From contig JAEWNX010000094.1 of the NCBI GenBank assembly GCA_023461135.1, positions 1-7,693 on the forward strand: a DNA stretch of 7,693 nucleotides. The letters run 5' to 3'. Position numbers and translations under genes: made by a program. The stretch is from Pseudomonadota bacterium (lineage in GTDB: Bacteria > Pseudomonadota > Alphaproteobacteria > Caulobacterales > Aquidulcibacteraceae). Numbering within the stretch: position 1 is the first letter of the stretch; each line of letters starts with the position of its first letter. Shown here piece by piece: positions 5,757 through 7,693 of this stretch. The notes beneath the pieces were generated by a model. That model made no database searches and was not told where the DNA came from. It saw nothing but the letters and a program-made list of their open reading frames with translations.

Positions 5757-7580
5757 ATGTCCTCCGCGGAAAGCAAGGACGGCGCGTCAGCGGTGACGCG
5801 CCTCGGTCGCATTCTGCTGGTCGATGACCAGGCGCAGAACCGCGACATGCTTGGCCGCCGCCTGGAACGGCGCGGCTACGAAGTCGTGCTGCGCGACACC
5901 GCGGTCGGCATCGAAGGCGTGATCGCCCGCGAGAATATCGAACTCGTCCTGCTGGATTGGATGATGCCCGAACGCTCGGGCCAGGACGCATTGCGCGGCA
6001 TCCGGGCGCTCTACGACGCCGAGCACGTGCCGGTGATCGTCGTCACCGCGCTCGACGACGGCGACATCGTCTCGACGGCGCTGGAAACCGGCGCCAACGA
6101 CTACATCTCCAAGCCGATCGATCTGCGCGTGCTGACGGCGCGGGTGAAGGCCCAGCTCGATCGCCGCCAGGCGGTGCTCGATCTCGACGCCATTCGCGAC
6201 AATCTCGAGCGCACTGTGCAGGAACGGACGCACGAACTCGTCGCCGCAAACGAGACGCTCTCGGCCGAAATCAGCGAACGCGAAGCCGCCGAAGCGCGCG
6301 CGCAATCGCTGGCCCGGCACGACCCGCTGACGGGCCTGGCGAACCGGCGTCACTTCCTCGAAGAGCTCGACCGGCGCCTGGCGCTGATCGGCAACGAGCC
6401 GTGCGCGTTCGCATTGCTCTGCGTCGATCTCGACCGCTTCAAGCCGATCAACGACGTGCATGGTCACGCCATCGGCGACCAACTGCTGCAAGTGATCGCC
6501 ACGCGTCTCTCAAGCTGCCTGCGCGACGATAGCTTCGCCGCGCGCCTGGGCGGGGACGAATTCGCGGTGCTGCTGGAGGACGCCAAGGACCGCGAGGGGG
6601 TCGCCGCGGCCGCGCGGCGCGTGCTGCACGAACTCTCCGCGCCGATCCTGGTCAACGGCTTGAAGCTTACCGTCGGCGCGTCGATCGGCATCGCGCTGTG
6701 TCCCGAGGACGGCCGCGACGCCGCCGATCTCCTGCAGCGCGGCGACGCCGCCATGCTGCGCGCCAAGGAAGACCGCGGCGCCTATAAGTTCTTCGCCTCT
6801 TCGATCGACGAGGAGTTGAAGTGGAAGGCCGCGCTCGAGACCGAACTGCGCACCGCTATCCCGAACGGAGACATCGGCCCGTATTTCCAGCCGGTCGGGC
6901 GCCTGGATACCGGCGCATTGGCCGGCTTCGAAGTGTTGGCGCGCTGGCCGCACGCGCAGCGCGGCATGATCTCGCCGACGCAGTTCATCCCGGTCGCGGA
7001 AGAGGCCGGCCTGGTTGACGCGATGTTCTGGGCGCTGCTCGCGCAGGCGTGCCGCAAGTCGCTCGACGCGCCCGGCGAATTCATGCTCGCGGTCAACATC
7101 TCCCCGAGCCAGGTGCGCGATCAGTGGTTCCCCGAGAAGGTGCTGCGCACGCTGCGCGAAACCGGCTTCCCCGCCCAGCGGCTGGAGATCGAGGTCACCG
7201 AGAGCGCAATGATCGGCGACATGGAGCGCGCGAAACGCTCGCTGCTCTCGCTGAAGAACCAGGGCGTGAAGGTCGCGCTGGACGATTTCGGCACCGGCTA
7301 TTCGTCGTTGTTCCTGCTGCGCGCGTTGCCGATCGACAAGCTGAAGATCGACCGCTCGTTCGTCTCCAGCCTCACAGCCGACCGCGAAAACGCGACCATC
7401 GTGCGCGCGCTCGTGGGCCTTGGAAATGCGCTTGGCCTGGAAGTGACGGCCGAAGGCGTCGAAGACGCCGCGACAGCCGATGCGCTCAGGGCGATGGGCT
7501 GTGAGTTCGCGCAGGGCTTTTTGTTCGGCCCCGCTGTGGAATTTCCGAGCTACACGCCGGCGCTGCGCGCCACTGCCTGA
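5757..7580 (+). CDS. REC-GGDEF-EAL c-di-GMP synthase/phosphodiesterase
   Basis: The product has 607 residues and no membrane segment, so it is cytoplasmic. The receiver (about 17-133) has D23/D24, phospho-acceptor D67 in LVLLDWMMPERSG, T97 and K119. A signalling coiled coil (about 134-185) leads to the GGDEF domain (about 187-346), which begins HDPLTGLANRR. It has D224 and N232 in VDLDRFKPIND, GHAIGD, and an intact GGDEF (265-269). The inhibitory site that should read RxxD five residues before GGDEF is R256-D-D-S259, so its Asp is lost. The EAL domain (about 358-600) has EVL (392-394), N447 in VNIS, E482 in VTES, D509/D510 in DDFGTGYSS, K530 in KLKID, E566 in AEGVE and Q586, a full set for c-di-GMP hydrolysis. 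Both activities are therefore possible and phosphorylation of D67 may set the balance. ATG 5757 is preferred over GTG 5736 because AGGGG stands five bases before it. The gene follows the kinase and regulator genes on the same strand. Confidence 0.95.
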   Translation: MSSAESKDGASAVTRLGRILLVDDQAQNRDMLGRRLERRGYEVVLRDTAVGIEGVIARENIELVLLDWMMPERSGQDALRGIRALYDAEHVPVIVVTALDDGDIVSTALETGANDYISKPIDLRVLTARVKAQLDRRQAVLDLDAIRDNLERTVQERTHELVAANETLSAEISEREAAEARAQSLARHDPLTGLANRRHFLEELDRRLALIGNEPCAFALLCVDLDRFKPINDVHGHAIGDQLLQVIATRLSSCLRDDSFAARLGGDEFAVLLEDAKDREGVAAAARRVLHELSAPILVNGLKLTVGASIGIALCPEDGRDAADLLQRGDAAMLRAKEDRGAYKFFASSIDEELKWKAALETELRTAIPNGDIGPYFQPVGRLDTGALAGFEVLARWPHAQRGMISPTQFIPVAEEAGLVDAMFWALLAQACRKSLDAPGEFMLAVNISPSQVRDQWFPEKVLRTLRETGFPAQRLEIEVTESAMIGDMERAKRSLLSLKNQGVKVALDDFGTGYSSLFLLRALPIDKLKIDRSFVSSLTADRENATIVRALVGLGNALGLEVTAEGVEDAATADALRAMGCEFAQGFLFGPAVEFPSYTPALRATA

Positions 7581-7632
7581 TCTCCAGCGGCGGGCAGTCC
7601 GGCAACCGCCAGACACATAGGCGAGTGCAGTT

Positions 7633-7658
7633 CGCTTCGCCGTAGAAACGGCGAGGCG
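7633..7658 (+). terminator. Intrinsic-terminator-like hairpin after the GGDEF-EAL gene
   Basis: CGCTTCGCCGT (7633-7643) pairs with ACGGCGAGGCG (7648-7658) over 11 bp with one G-U pair and an AGAA tetraloop. It is followed by TTGCTGCTTT, a partly T-rich tail. It lies 52 bp after the stop of the GGDEF-EAL gene and is the likely end of the kinase/regulator/c-di-GMP transcript. Confidence 0.6.
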
Positions 7659-7672
7659 TTGCTGCTTTCCCA

Positions 7673-7693
7673 CGCCCGGGGGCCCTTGGGGCG
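7673..7693. repeat. GC-rich inverted repeat cut near the window edge
   Basis: CGCCC (7673-7677) and GGGCG (7689-7693) are complementary arms around a G/C-rich core that includes GGGCCC. It may be part of a second terminator, perhaps for a gene arriving from the right, but the window ends here. Confidence 0.2.

Noticed and set aside
6927..6938. EVL instead of EAL as a sign of a dead phosphodiesterase
   Set aside because: The essential Glu and Leu are kept, Val at the middle position occurs in active members such as RocR, and the other catalytic residues are all present.
6510..7673. 387-residue minus-strand frame opposite the GGDEF-EAL gene
   Set aside because: It is the shadow of a gene with full catalytic motifs; its product is Arg/Ala/Gly-rich without any domain.

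Overview
The window is GC-rich (strong G/C bias at third codon positions) and looks like a chromosomal segment of an alphaproteobacterium, most likely from the Caulobacterales. The clues are a membrane-anchored coiled-coil protein resembling the polarity factor TipN, a DivK-type single-domain response regulator, and a c-di-GMP enzyme with a receiver domain. The taxonomic call is inference from protein style only. No mobile elements, CRISPR arrays, rRNA or tRNA genes were seen.

Layout. (1) Positions 1-1041, minus strand: the N-terminal 347 residues of a long coiled-coil membrane protein (TipN-like), cut by the left window edge. (2) Positions 1177-1317, minus strand: a probable 46-residue single-pass membrane protein, with hairpins between it and the TipN-like gene. 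(3) Positions 1486-1830, plus strand: a small polytopic membrane protein with an HxxCCGLP motif. Its 5' end holds two inverted repeats, one of which resembles a Zur box and overlaps the start codon. (4) Positions 1827-2414, minus strand: a TetR-family repressor that converges on the previous gene, the two stop codons sharing a CTAG. (5) Positions 2518-5247, plus strand: a six-helix, double-PAS hybrid histidine kinase divergent from tetR, with a near-perfect 16-bp palindrome in the intergenic gap. (6) Positions 5255-5614: a single-domain response regulator whose Shine-Dalgarno overlaps the kinase stop. (7) Positions 5757-7580: a REC-GGDEF-EAL c-di-GMP enzyme, followed by a terminator-like hairpin.

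How they may work together. The right two thirds of the window reads as one signalling module. A membrane kinase (H534, D824) can pass phosphate to the stand-alone regulator (D51) and possibly to the receiver (D67) of the c-di-GMP enzyme. The enzyme keeps the visible catalytic residues of both its GGDEF and EAL domains but lacks the Asp of the RxxD inhibitory site. No HPt domain is present, so direct kinase-to-receiver transfer or an HPt protein encoded elsewhere must be assumed. The left third (TipN-like protein, two small membrane proteins, TetR) is a set of separately transcribed genes; a link to the kinase module is only suggested by the divergent TetR arrangement.

A caution for reannotation: plus-strand frame 1 is open for 608 codons from position 4 to 1830. 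Only its last 114 codons (1486-1827) look coding; the rest is the shadow of the minus-strand genes.
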